A DNA stretch of 37,109 bases from Prevotellaceae bacterium (GTDB taxonomy: Bacteria > Bacteroidota > Bacteroidia > Bacteroidales > Bacteroidaceae). A model generated the notes under the pieces. The model was not told the origin of the DNA. It saw nothing but the letters and a program-made list of their open reading frames with translations, and did no database searches. Positions 26,084 through 33,536 of the stretch are shown in pieces; positions within the stretch are counted from its first letter, which is position 1; the number at the start of each line of letters is the position of its first letter. The stretch lies in NCBI GenBank assembly GCA_003150315.1, contig QAML01000073.1:1-37109 (forward strand), read 5' to 3'. The position numbers and the translations under genes are program-made.

Positions 26084-26260
26084 AAAACACATGGCTTGTG
26101 GTAAAAAACACAAGCCATTTATTTTAAAACACAAGGCACATATTTCAAAATATGTGCCTTGTGTTTTTAGCCTTTTCAAGTTTCTGATTAACAGCAACTT
26201 ACAAAACCTTCCAAAAATCATTTATCTTTTTGGTTTTCAGACATTTGCAGAAAAACTGCA
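26084..26260 (+). repeat. Interspersed 21-bp-unit element, copy 7 (with compensatory changes)
   Basis: Unit 0 is at 26084-26104, unit 1 at 26105-26125, unit 2 at 26126-26146 and unit 3 (inverted) at 26147-26167. Unit 2 begins AAAACACAAGGCACATA and unit 3 ends TATGTGCCTTGTGTTTT. The changes from the usual form (TAC to CAC and CTTA to CATA) are matched by complementary changes in the other arm, so the hairpin stays paired. A long-type tail follows to about 26260 (AACAGCAACTTACAAAACC, then TTGGTTTTCAGAC). The copy lies between convergent genes. Confidence 0.95.
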
Positions 26261-26283
26261 CGGAACACTGCCTAAACGAATAC

Positions 26284-27477
26284 TTATGCACTCTCGCTCT
26301 TTCGGCAGTTCATGAGTTCGTAAATCTCTTTCGTGTCGGCAGGAGTTAACGGATAGAAATTTCCCACGGGATTGCCCTTGTGGGCATGCAGGCTCTTTAC
26401 GAGCAAATCGATGTCGGGATTCTCAACGCCCAACTCCGCAAGCGTTACGGGCATCCCTATGGAACGGAGGAATGCTTTGAAACGCGAAATTCCCTCGAGC
26501 GCATCGCTTTTGTCGTTGCCCGAACGTTCCACACCCCACACCGTGTGAGCCAACTTGGCTATCTTCTTAACGTTGTGCGATGCCATGAAAATTTGATATG
26601 CAGGCGAAACAACCGCCAAGCCCGCTCCGTGTGTAACTCCATAGATTGCGCTCAGCTCATGTTCGAGAAAATGCGACGTCCAATCCTCCACAACTCCCGT
26701 ACCGCAGATTCCGTTATGCGCAAGTGTGCCGCTCCACATGAGATTTGCCCTCAAATCATAATTTTCCGGCTCGGCAAGCACTCGGGGAACCAAATCAATT
26801 ATAGTGCGAAGCAAAGCCTCCGAAACATTATCGGTGAGTTCCGTGGCATTGGTATTGTTGAAGTAACGTTCCAATATGTGCGCCATCATGTCAGTGGCTC
26901 CCGCCGCCGTCTGATAGGGCGGAAGAGTGAAAGTAAGCTCCGGATTCATGAGCGCGAACCTCGGGCGCAGAACCTTAGGCGTTTTCAAACTAATCTTTTG
27001 CAATCCGTCGAGCTTAGTAATCACACTGTTTCCCGAACCTTCACTACCTGCTGCGGGAATTGTAAGCACCACGCCCACGGGCAAAGCCTTTCGGAGCGTT
27101 TCCTTTCCCGCCCAGAAGTCCCAGAAATCGCCATCGTAAACAACGCCTGCCGCCATAGCCTTTGCGGCGTCTATCACGCTTCCGCCGCCAACGGCTACCA
27201 TGATGTCGGCATCAAACTTGCGGGCAATGTCAATGCCCTTGTAAACTTCCTTGTCGGTTGGATTGGGCTGTATGCCGCCGAGAGCGGTGAACTCAACGCC
27301 CGCTTTTTTCAGCGATTGCTCCACACGGCCGAGCACACCGCTTCGCACCGCGCTGCCACCGCCGTAAACAATAACGGCACGGCGTGCACCGCAATTCACG
27401 ACGCATTCGCCGGCTTCGTTTTCCGCACCGCGCCCGAAACGAAACTCGGTGGGACTGTAAAACAAGAAATTATCCAT
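26284..27477 (-). CDS. Iron-containing alcohol dehydrogenase (YqhD/butanol dehydrogenase type)
   Basis: The 397-residue protein has the family's NAD(P)-binding motif 'GGGSVIDAAKA' (97-107). The metal-binding pattern fits YqhD, with Asp196 and His200 in 'GATDMMAH', His269 in 'DWTSHF' and His283 in 'THGAGLA'. It should reduce aldehydes or ketones with NAD(P)H; the substrate is not evident. It is the last gene of a tight minus-strand run, 20 bp after a methyltransferase gene. The neighbours are mostly glycan or sugar-nucleotide genes, so a role in making a sugar alcohol or related donor is possible but unproven. Confidence 0.93.
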   Translation of the reverse strand: MDNFLFYSPTEFRFGRGAENEAGECVVNCGARRAVIVYGGGSAVRSGVLGRVEQSLKKAGVEFTALGGIQPNPTDKEVYKGIDIARKFDADIMVAVGGGSVIDAAKAMAAGVVYDGDFWDFWAGKETLRKALPVGVVLTIPAAGSEGSGNSVITKLDGLQKISLKTPKVLRPRFALMNPELTFTLPPYQTAAGATDMMAHILERYFNNTNATELTDNVSEALLRTIIDLVPRVLAEPENYDLRANLMWSGTLAHNGICGTGVVEDWTSHFLEHELSAIYGVTHGAGLAVVSPAYQIFMASHNVKKIAKLAHTVWGVERSGNDKSDALEGISRFKAFLRSIGMPVTLAELGVENPDIDLLVKSLHAHKGNPVGNFYPLTPADTKEIYELMNCRKSESA

Positions 27478-27497
27478 AATTTATTATGCCTTTATCC

Positions 27498-28226
27498 TTA
27501 TATCTTTTCAGCAGTCAGCACAATGTAGGGCGACATGAGGCGCGAGGGAACGGGAAACAACTTCATGGCATGGCTGAAAAATTTCACAACCTTGCGTGCA
27601 ATCTTGTTTTTAACACCTTTCTGCGGCTCCAACCACAACATAGGTTTGGCGGTGTACTGCACCTTCACGTCCTTGAGGGGCAACAAACCGAGAATAGCGC
27701 GAAGCCGCGAAGGAATCATGGAACTGATGTTGTGGGCATCGTAGTTGCGGCGGTCGAAAACCTTTTGCACCCATCCGTTAAGCCCTCTGAAATTCGGAAG
27801 AGCAATGAAAAGCGTTCCGCCGGGCTTTACCAAATCCACATGGCGGCGTATAACGTCTGCCGTGTCGTCAAAGTGCTCAATGAAACCTATTGAAAAAACA
27901 AGGTCGTACTGTTTTTCAGATTTGAAAGCAAAGAAATCGCTTTCGATATACTCAACATCGCCCTTACTGAAACCGTTGCTTTCTTCCAGACCGTCTATTA
28001 TTTTCGGATCTACATAGAAATCGAGAAGCGTGGGACTGTATCCGCGACGTTTGAAATACAGAGACATTGTGCCGGGAAAGCCACCTATTTCAATGGAAGT
28101 CTTGCCCTCGCCGCCGTACATGGCAGGCGTGAAGTATTTATCGAATTCCGAACGTGTCGGAACCTTTTCATATATGTAATTGCTCCAGTATTCTTTCCAG
28201 AATTCTCTATCCGTAAGGTTATTCAT
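27498..28226 (-). CDS. Class I SAM-dependent methyltransferase
   Basis: The 242-residue protein has a Rossmann-like fold. Motif I is 'TSIEIGGFPGTMSLYF' (about 40-55), followed by the acidic strand 'LLDFY'. The post-motif strand is 'YDLVFSIGFIEHFDD', a methyltransf_11/25-type signature, and 'VKPGGTLFIALPNFRGLNGW' follows. The C-terminus has a hydrophobic basic stretch ('KIARKVVKFFSHAMKLF') that may associate with the membrane. The substrate is unknown. Its first codons overlap the upstream glycosyltransferase gene by 4 bases (ATGA), so it may modify the same glycan. Confidence 0.88.
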   Translation of the reverse strand: MNNLTDREFWKEYWSNYIYEKVPTRSEFDKYFTPAMYGGEGKTSIEIGGFPGTMSLYFKRRGYSPTLLDFYVDPKIIDGLEESNGFSKGDVEYIESDFFAFKSEKQYDLVFSIGFIEHFDDTADVIRRHVDLVKPGGTLFIALPNFRGLNGWVQKVFDRRNYDAHNISSMIPSRLRAILGLLPLKDVKVQYTAKPMLWLEPQKGVKNKIARKVVKFFSHAMKLFPVPSRLMSPYIVLTAEKI

Positions 28227-29146
28227 AGTTTACGAAATATACTTTTCAGTTTGTTTATATGATACAAAGCCATTACCCACGCCTTATGCGGCTTGCTGTT
28301 GTAATGACGATACATTTGCTCGAATTTCAAACGCGCCAAAGGGCATTCTTCTATGCTGTCGGGGCGAAAACAACTTATTTTGCCTTCGAACAATTCGGTT
28401 GGAATCAATTCTCCTCCCCCGCAATTTGTTCCGGATTCGTCAAAGCCGTTGTTTGCCACGAGAGATTTTCCGGCATTCACGGAAATCATTCCGTTTACAA
28501 GCAGAGATGCTTTCCAGCGTATAGCCCAGGAATTGTTTTGTCCGGCAATCTGTCGCTCCAACATACGTGTAAAAGGATAAGTTCCCTCGAAATCGAAAGT
28601 TTTTGTAAGATTCTTTTCGCGCAAAATGCTTAGGAGTTTCTCGCCCGAGGGTTCGAATTTTTCCCAAGCCCTTTTCCATGTTGCCCATCCCCAACTGTCG
28701 GCATGACTAATGAGGAAAGTGTCGGGCAAACCGCGCATTTTGAACAGATGACCATGGACATTGCCCACGCGATAATCGTTTTCGAAAAGCTCAAGTGCGC
28801 TGTTCATGAATTCCAGAAAGTATGGCGAGAACACAAGGTCGTCTTCCACAACTATCACACGCCCGAAGCGATTCACCACATCGGTTACGCCGGCAATTAC
28901 AGAGTTTGCAAGCCCCCGGTTCTCCTTTGCCTCGACCACGGTAACCGACTTGAAGCCTCGGATGTCCCTTGCCACACGCCGCGTCTCCTCTACCTTTTCT
29001 CTGTCCCGGCTGTTTTTCCATCCGTCACAGAACACAAACAAATCGGTGTCTTTTGCCTGCGGATTTTTAAGGAGACTTGCCACGCACATATTTGTATGCA
29101 GCGGTCGGTTATAGGTAAACAGAGCTATGGGAGCGGGATTGTTCAT
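28223..29146 (-). CDS. GT-A fold glycosyltransferase
   Basis: The 307-residue protein has 'PIALFTYNRPLHTNMCVASLLKN' at the N-terminus and a nucleotide-sugar-binding acidic motif 'VVEDD' (99-103). 'SHADSWGWATWKRAWEKF' follows, a stretch common to family-2 and GnT-I-like glycosyltransferases of Bacteroidota surface-glycan loci. No signal peptide is seen, so cytoplasmic action at the inner membrane is likely. It probably contributes to a capsule, LPS or glycoprotein glycan. It lies 2 bp downstream of the cytidylyltransferase gene and overlaps the methyltransferase gene by 4 bases. Confidence 0.86.
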   Translation of the reverse strand: MNNPAPIALFTYNRPLHTNMCVASLLKNPQAKDTDLFVFCDGWKNSRDREKVEETRRVARDIRGFKSVTVVEAKENRGLANSVIAGVTDVVNRFGRVIVVEDDLVFSPYFLEFMNSALELFENDYRVGNVHGHLFKMRGLPDTFLISHADSWGWATWKRAWEKFEPSGEKLLSILREKNLTKTFDFEGTYPFTRMLERQIAGQNNSWAIRWKASLLVNGMISVNAGKSLVANNGFDESGTNCGGGELIPTELFEGKISCFRPDSIEECPLARLKFEQMYRHYNSKPHKAWVMALYHINKLKSIFRKL

Positions 29147-29148
29147 GA

Positions 29149-29856
29149 TTATGATTGTTTTGTTTCTTCTATCAACTGCTCCACGCGCTCCTTGTCTGCG
29201 GGATAGGTGAGTTTTATGTTGTTTACGTCGCCGCGCACAAGGGCTATTTCGGTTTCGGGAAGGTATTTGCTCACCACGGAACAGTCATCGGTTGCGCCGA
29301 AGTCCTCTCTGCGCAATGCTTCGGTGTATGCCGTGCGAATTGTTTCGTATCCGAATCCCTGCGGAGTCTGCACATTCCAAACAGTGTTGCGGTCAAGATA
29401 GTTCGAAACCCTGTTGCCGTCGGAAACTATAAGGCTGTCGGTTGAAGGAACAGCCACATCCACCGCGCTATATTTGTTTAACGCCTCGCAAACTTCGGTT
29501 ATTATACGCTGCGATACCATTGGGCGCGCGCCGTCATGGATAAGAACGTTACAATCGGGCGAATCGCATTGCGACAGTCCCGCATTGCCCGAAGCAAAAC
29601 GGTTCATTCCGCCCGCGCATACCGCCTTGAGTTTCGTCCAACGGTTTTGCAGCACCACGGAACGCATTTCTTCAAGAGTTTCTATGTTGCTCACAATCAC
29701 AATTCCCGTTATCAGCGGATTTTGTTGGAAAGCGTCCACCGTGCGTTCTATCATTGTGCGTCCGGCAAGCTTTACAAACTGTTTCGGAACTGAGAATCCG
29801 GCTCGGGTGCCCGTTCCGCCGGCAAGTATGATTGCTATGTTTTCTTTCTTAGGCAT
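29149..29856 (-). CDS. IspD/TarI-family cytidylyltransferase
   Basis: The 235-residue protein has the IspD/TarI nucleotidyltransferase signature 'LAGGTGTR' (11-18) and 'PKQF' (24-27), then 'LIHDGARPM', 'VQTPQGFGY' and 'NNIKLTYPADKERVEQLI'. Either 2-C-methylerythritol 4-phosphate (IspD, isoprenoid pathway) or a sugar-alcohol phosphate such as ribitol 5-phosphate (TarI-like) could be the substrate. Its placement next to a glycosyltransferase and a methyltransferase favours the second. The N-terminus also differs from what I recall of Bacteroidales IspD (beginning near 'YALIVAGGKGLRMG'). I leave the substrate open. It is 12 bp after the O-methyltransferase gene. Confidence 0.88.
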   Translation of the reverse strand: MPKKENIAIILAGGTGTRAGFSVPKQFVKLAGRTMIERTVDAFQQNPLITGIVIVSNIETLEEMRSVVLQNRWTKLKAVCAGGMNRFASGNAGLSQCDSPDCNVLIHDGARPMVSQRIITEVCEALNKYSAVDVAVPSTDSLIVSDGNRVSNYLDRNTVWNVQTPQGFGYETIRTAYTEALRREDFGATDDCSVVSKYLPETEIALVRGDVNNIKLTYPADKERVEQLIEETKQS

Positions 29857-29868
29857 TATAAATATGTT

Positions 29869-30522
29869 TTATTGCCACTCCGCTTTTTTGCGAACTATTG
29901 TCAGTCCGTCGCGAATGGGAAGAATTACTTTTTCCACCGTTTCGTCCTCTGCCAGAAGGTCATTGAATCTGCGTATTCCGAGTGTCTGGCTGTCGCGGTC
30001 ATATTCAGGGTCTATCACATGCCCGTCCCAAAGCGTATTGTCGGCGAGAATATATCCTCCCGGGGAAAGATATTTTTTTACGAGCGTGTAATATTCCGCG
30101 TATTGCCTTTTGTTGCCGTCTATAAAGGCGAGGTCGAAGCGCAGGTTGCCATTTTTTTCCGCGAAATCGGGCAAAATCTCGAGCACATCGCCTATGGTAT
30201 AGGTTATGCTGGACGCGCGGCGCGACCCTTCTATCCACCGGCGGGCGAAGTCCTCCAGTTCTTCGTTCACATCAAACGTGTATATCCGTCCGTGGCTCGG
30301 AAGTCCGTAGCTCATGGATATTGCGGAATATCCGGTGAATGTGCCGATTTCCAAAACGTTTGCGGGACGAATCATTTCCACGAGCATTTTCAGCAGAAGC
30401 CCTTCCACATGTCCCGAAACCATGTGCGGACGCACAAGGTGTATGTTTGTGGCGCGCCAAAGGCGGTAAAGGTAATCGTCTTCGGCAGATGAGCGGCTTT
30501 CTATGTAGGATTCTATCGGCAT
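29869..30522 (-). CDS. O-methyltransferase, catechol/caffeoyl-CoA type
   Basis: The 217-residue SAM-dependent enzyme starts at 'MPIESYIESRS'. Motif I is 'VLEIGTFTGYSAISMSYGLP', and the metal-binding strands 'FDLAFIDGNKRQYAEYY' and 'ILADNTLWDG' follow. These fit the class I metal-dependent O-methyltransferases (YrrM-like). The ATG overlaps the last base of the aroQ stop (TGATG), which fixes this start over the upstream in-frame one. The substrate is unknown. As I recall, in many Bacteroidales a homologue sits between aroQ and rbfA; here rbfA is about 20 kb away. Confidence 0.92.
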   Translation of the reverse strand: MPIESYIESRSSAEDDYLYRLWRATNIHLVRPHMVSGHVEGLLLKMLVEMIRPANVLEIGTFTGYSAISMSYGLPSHGRIYTFDVNEELEDFARRWIEGSRRASSITYTIGDVLEILPDFAEKNGNLRFDLAFIDGNKRQYAEYYTLVKKYLSPGGYILADNTLWDGHVIDPEYDRDSQTLGIRRFNDLLAEDETVEKVILPIRDGLTIVRKKAEWQ

Positions 30523-30950
30523 CAGCCCTTTTTGTTTGCAATGAGAGCCTCGAGAGCCAGACGATACGAGTCGAGACCGAAACCGCATATCACTCCCGCA
30601 CAGGCAGGTGAGATCATAGAATGGCGGCGGAACTCTTCGCGGCGGTGCACATTGGATATGTGAACTTCCACAACGGGTGTGGTTACGGACTTAATGGCAT
30701 CGTGCAGGGCAATGCTCGTATGCGTGTACGCTCCGGCGTTTAATATTATTCCGTCATAGGCAAAACCCACTTCCTGTATGCGGTTTATCAGTTCGCCCTC
30801 CACATTGCTTTGATAATAGCCCAGGTCAACCGAGGGATAGCGTCGGCGCAAATCCTCAAGATATGCGTCGAACGACGAATGACCATAGATTTCGGGCTCG
30901 CGCACTCCGAGAAGATTGAGATTCGGACCGTTTATAATTTCAATTCTCAT
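30522..30950 (-). CDS. aroQ: 3-dehydroquinate dehydratase, type II
   Basis: The 142-residue enzyme dehydrates 3-dehydroquinate in the shikimate pathway. Family features: 'IEIINGPNLNLLGVREPEIYG' with the active-site lid residues (Arg17, Tyr21), 'NAGAYTHTSIALHDAI' (catalytic Asn and neighbouring residues) and 'VEVHISNVHRREEFRRHS' (active-site His). The true start is ATG at 30950: it gives the usual length and lies just after the -7 box. A longer open frame upstream would run through xerD. It is the first gene of a six-gene minus-strand run and diverges from xerD. Confidence 0.96.
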   Translation of the reverse strand: MRIEIINGPNLNLLGVREPEIYGHSSFDAYLEDLRRRYPSVDLGYYQSNVEGELINRIQEVGFAYDGIILNAGAYTHTSIALHDAIKSVTTPVVEVHISNVHRREEFRRHSMISPACAGVICGFGLDSYRLALEALIANKKG

Positions 30951-30967
30951 TGCATCTGATTTATTTG

Positions 30968-30975
30968 TAACTTTG
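30968..30975 (+). promoter_or_regulatory. -7 promoter box of xerD
   Basis: TAACTTTG lies 26 bases before the GTG at 31002. It sits within a 51-bp space shared with the divergent aroQ promoter. Confidence 0.65.
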
Positions 30976-30983
30976 TACCAATG

Positions 30984-30991
30984 CAAAAATA
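30984..30991 (-). promoter_or_regulatory. -7 promoter box of the aroQ operon
   Basis: The minus strand reads TATTTTTG 33 bases upstream of the aroQ ATG. It lies 8 bases from the xerD -7 box on the other strand, so polymerase cannot occupy both promoters at once. Confidence 0.65.
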
Positions 30992-31001
30992 AGAAAAATC
31001 C

Positions 31002-31949
31002 GTGAACCAAGACGCTGCACAACATGGCGAAGAACTGTTGTCGCTCTATCGCGACTACCTGAGATTGGAAAAGAACATGACTTCCAACACCGTGGAGGCT
31101 TACACTGACGATGTGGGCAAACTCCTGCTCTATCTTAAAGACGCGGGACTGCAGCCCGAAAGCGTGAAGCTCGAAAACCTTGAGCATTTTGCCGCAGGAC
31201 TTCACGACATAGGCATAACTCCGCGCTCGCAGGCAAGAATCCTTTCGGGCGTGCGCTCGTTCTATAAGTTTCTGCTCATGGACAGACGCATTGACGCGCT
31301 TCCCACAGAGCTTCTGCCTTCACCCAAAATAGGCGAACATCTGCCCGAGGTGCTGAGTGTGGAAGAGATAGACCGCATAATATCGGGCATAGACCTGTCG
31401 GAAAAAGAAGGGCAACGCAACCGCGCCATAATAGAAATGCTCTACTCGTGCGGACTGCGGGTAAGCGAACTCTGCAACCTGCTCATTTCCGACATTTGGA
31501 GGGACGAAGGATTCGTGAAAGTAATGGGAAAAGGGCGCAAAGAGCGTTTCGTGCCAATTTCCGGGCGTGCGCTCAGGGAGTTGTCGCTTTGGGAAGAGTG
31601 CAGATGCCACATAAACATCCGTCCGGGCAATGAAGACTATGTGTTTCTGAGTTTCAAACGCGGCAGAAAGCTTTCGCGCATCACGGTGTTTCACATAGTG
31701 AAAGTTCTGGCAGAAAACGCGGGTATAACAAAGGAGATAAGCCCCCACACATTCCGCCATTCGTTTGCCACCCACCTTCTCGAGGGCGGTGCAAACCTAC
31801 GCGCCATTCAGGAAATGCTCGGACACGAAAGCATAGCCACTACGGAAATATACACACACCTCGACAACAGCCGGCTGAGAGAAGAAATTCTGCGCCACCA
31901 CCCGCGCGCGTTTGCCAAACAACCGTCTGCCGACAATTACGACCAATAA
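31002..31949 (+). CDS. xerD: Site-specific tyrosine recombinase XerD
   Basis: The 315-residue recombinase resolves chromosome dimers at dif. The N-terminal SAM-like DNA-binding domain (about 10-95) is followed by the catalytic domain. Residues: Arg153 ('GLRVSEL'), Lys about 177-180 in 'GKGRKERFVP', His249-x-x-Arg252 ('SPHTFRHSFATHL'), His275 ('LGHES') and nucleophile Tyr284 ('TEIYTHLD'). The GTG start at 31002 lies right after a -7 box. The chromosomal setting, divergent from aroQ, with no phage or element genes nearby, supports the housekeeping XerD rather than an integrase. Confidence 0.95.
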   Translation: MNQDAAQHGEELLSLYRDYLRLEKNMTSNTVEAYTDDVGKLLLYLKDAGLQPESVKLENLEHFAAGLHDIGITPRSQARILSGVRSFYKFLLMDRRIDALPTELLPSPKIGEHLPEVLSVEEIDRIISGIDLSEKEGQRNRAIIEMLYSCGLRVSELCNLLISDIWRDEGFVKVMGKGRKERFVPISGRALRELSLWEECRCHINIRPGNEDYVFLSFKRGRKLSRITVFHIVKVLAENAGITKEISPHTFRHSFATHLLEGGANLRAIQEMLGHESIATTEIYTHLDNSRLREEILRHHPRAFAKQPSADNYDQ

Positions 31950-31996
31950 GAAACACCTTTTTCGGGAATTTGCAGACGCTTTCTGCAACACCGCAA

Positions 31997-32175
31997 AAAA
32001 CATAAGGCATCTCGTAAAAAATACAAGCCATATATTTTAAAATACAAGGCACTTATTTTAAAATAAGTGCCTTGTATTTTAAGGCATTTCAAACCCCTGA
32101 AACACAACAACTTACAAAACTTCCATCAAAACACCTTATTTCTTTGATTTTCAGCCGTTTGCACAAAACACTGCC
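31997..32175 (+). repeat. Interspersed 21-bp-unit element, copy 8
   Basis: Unit 0 is at 31997-32017, unit 1 (CAAGCCAT variant) at 32018-32038, unit 2 at 32039-32059 and unit 3 at 32060-32080. Units 1-3 are identical to copy 2, although the two lie 27 kb apart. The tail continues AAGGCATTTC, then CACAACAACTTACAAAAC, then TTGATTTTCAGCC to about 32175. The copy fills much of the 363-bp gap between xerD and the next plus-strand gene. The rest of the gap holds a weak stem TTGCAGA/TCTGCAA after xerD and the downstream promoter. Confidence 0.95.
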
Positions 32176-32270
32176 GCTTTCGCAAACAAATACAAACACA
32201 AGAACTTGAACAAAAAGCAGAATTTTTCAAATTTTCTTGTTTTTGTAACATCCGTGTAACATTATTTGCC

Positions 32271-32278
32271 TACATTTG
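32271..32278 (+). promoter_or_regulatory. -7 promoter box of the 32313-36770 unit
   Basis: TACATTTG lies 35 bases before the preferred ATG (32313). A TTTG at 32242-32245 is 25 bases upstream, which is longer than usual. Confidence 0.6.
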
Positions 32279-32312
32279 CTTAATCATCATAACCTCTAAA
32301 CAAATTATGCTA

Positions 32313-33518
32313 ATGAAAAAATTATTACTAACATGTGCAGCTGTCGTTTTGGCCGGCTTAAACGCCTTTGCCGACGAACAGCCCGACTATGTGAGCACCG
32401 GCGGAAACATCAAGTGGTGCTACATTCGCAGTGTGCAGTTCGCAGACATGTACCTGCAACCGAACGGAAAAGAAGTTGTGGCACAGCCAAAGGCTGATTT
32501 CACAAACTTTGAGAATCTTGCAAAACAACTATGGTGCATCATGCTCGACGAAAACGGGAAGTACACCATAACAAACAAGTTCGACGGCAGACAAATAGAC
32601 GTGGGACTGTCGGCAAAGTACAGCAACTGGGAATCAGTGCAAATGAATGACGTGGCAGCCACAAAGTGGATAATTCACAGCATGGGCGGAGACACCATAG
32701 CCCTTGAGTCGGAACTTCCAGCCCCGGGCGGCGGCGATATATACCGTTTCCCCACAACACATAAGGAAGGAGACGAAATATTTGTTTGGCTTGTGAGAGA
32801 GTCATACGGACTCGGACACGACGGAAACAGTCTTTTCGTAATAGAACCCTGCAACGACATTCGCGAACCGGAATATGAAAACTCGGAACGAGTAACATAT
32901 TACGGAATATACAGCTCATTGCCCGAAGGAGGCATGATTGTAGACAATACTTCGGTAGTAGATACAAAATATCGTTTCACTGTTGTCAATCCCGAAAACG
33001 CAGACGAAACGGCACAGTGGCGTTTCGTGAGCTACGGACCGGGCAAAACGGCAATAATTAACCGCGCCACGGGAAACAGCATCTCGACATCGCTCTACGC
33101 AGACGGCAAATACAATCTGCCCGAAGCCGACGCAAAAAATATTATGCCAAAGACATGGAGTCTGAACGCCATAAGCAATTCCGAATTTGCCATATCTGCC
33201 ACCGGCGAAGACGGTGTAGTGCGTTATCTAAACAATACCCGCGTGGGCGAAGAACCGGAAACTCTCGACCTTTCTCAGATGAGCGGCAGCGGATTTGCAT
33301 GGACTTTCGACAAGATGGGCGAAGCCGTTGACATAAACGACGCAAAAGCCGAAACTCCGGGCATAAGCGTGGTGAACGGAAAGATTGTGGTGGAAGGCGG
33401 AAAGAAATTCACCGTTACCACAACCGACGGTGTTGTGTTGCCGTCTCACTCCACACTACAAAAAGGCATATACCTCATCACCGTGGAGGGGAAGACAAAA
33501 AAAATCAATGTAAGATAA
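32313..33518 (+). CDS. Secreted protein with lectin-like repeats and a T9SS-like C-terminal tail
   Basis: The 401-residue protein has a signal peptide of about 20 residues (cut after AFA). Two ricin-like beta segments follow: one with 'WCYIRSVQFADMYLQPNG', 'QLWCIMLDENGKYTITNKF', and a second with 'YRFTVVNPENADETAQWRFVSY', 'INRATGNSISTSLYADGKYNL'. This is the pattern of a carbohydrate-binding beta-trefoil. The last 50 residues ('ISVVNGKIVVEGGKKFTVTTTDGVVL...LQKGIYLITVEGKTKKINVR') resemble type IX secretion sorting tails. No catalytic motif is seen. The ATG at 32313 ('MKKLLL') is preferred; one at 32307 is in frame. It is 18 bp before the phosphoesterase gene, so the two are probably co-transcribed. 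Confidence 0.85.
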   Translation: MKKLLLTCAAVVLAGLNAFADEQPDYVSTGGNIKWCYIRSVQFADMYLQPNGKEVVAQPKADFTNFENLAKQLWCIMLDENGKYTITNKFDGRQIDVGLSAKYSNWESVQMNDVAATKWIIHSMGGDTIALESELPAPGGGDIYRFPTTHKEGDEIFVWLVRESYGLGHDGNSLFVIEPCNDIREPEYENSERVTYYGIYSSLPEGGMIVDNTSVVDTKYRFTVVNPENADETAQWRFVSYGPGKTAIINRATGNSISTSLYADGKYNLPEADAKNIMPKTWSLNAISNSEFAISATGEDGVVRYLNNTRVGEEPETLDLSQMSGSGFAWTFDKMGEAVDINDAKAETPGISVVNGKIVVEGGKKFTVTTTDGVVLPSHSTLQKGIYLITVEGKTKKINVR

Positions 33519-33536
33519 TTCCAAAACTCTACGACA

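Noticed and set aside
26380..27528. Plus-strand open frame of 382 codons opposite the iron alcohol dehydrogenase
   Set aside because: It mirrors a gene with intact NAD(P)- and metal-binding motifs; no promoter or domain seen.
30523..30588. 22-residue N-terminal extension of the O-methyltransferase
   Set aside because: It would overlap the end of aroQ by 66 bp; the ATG sharing a base with the aroQ stop codon is the natural start and matches the family N-terminus.
30951..31205. N-terminal extension of aroQ into xerD
   Set aside because: The added 85 residues lie antisense to xerD and upstream of the aroQ -7 box; AroQ from 30950 already has full family length.
31002..31949. xerD as the integrase of a mobile element
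   Set aside because: All catalytic residues and the length fit housekeeping XerD; the neighbours are aroQ and secreted-protein genes, with no att-like direct repeats, tRNA, relaxase or phage genes.
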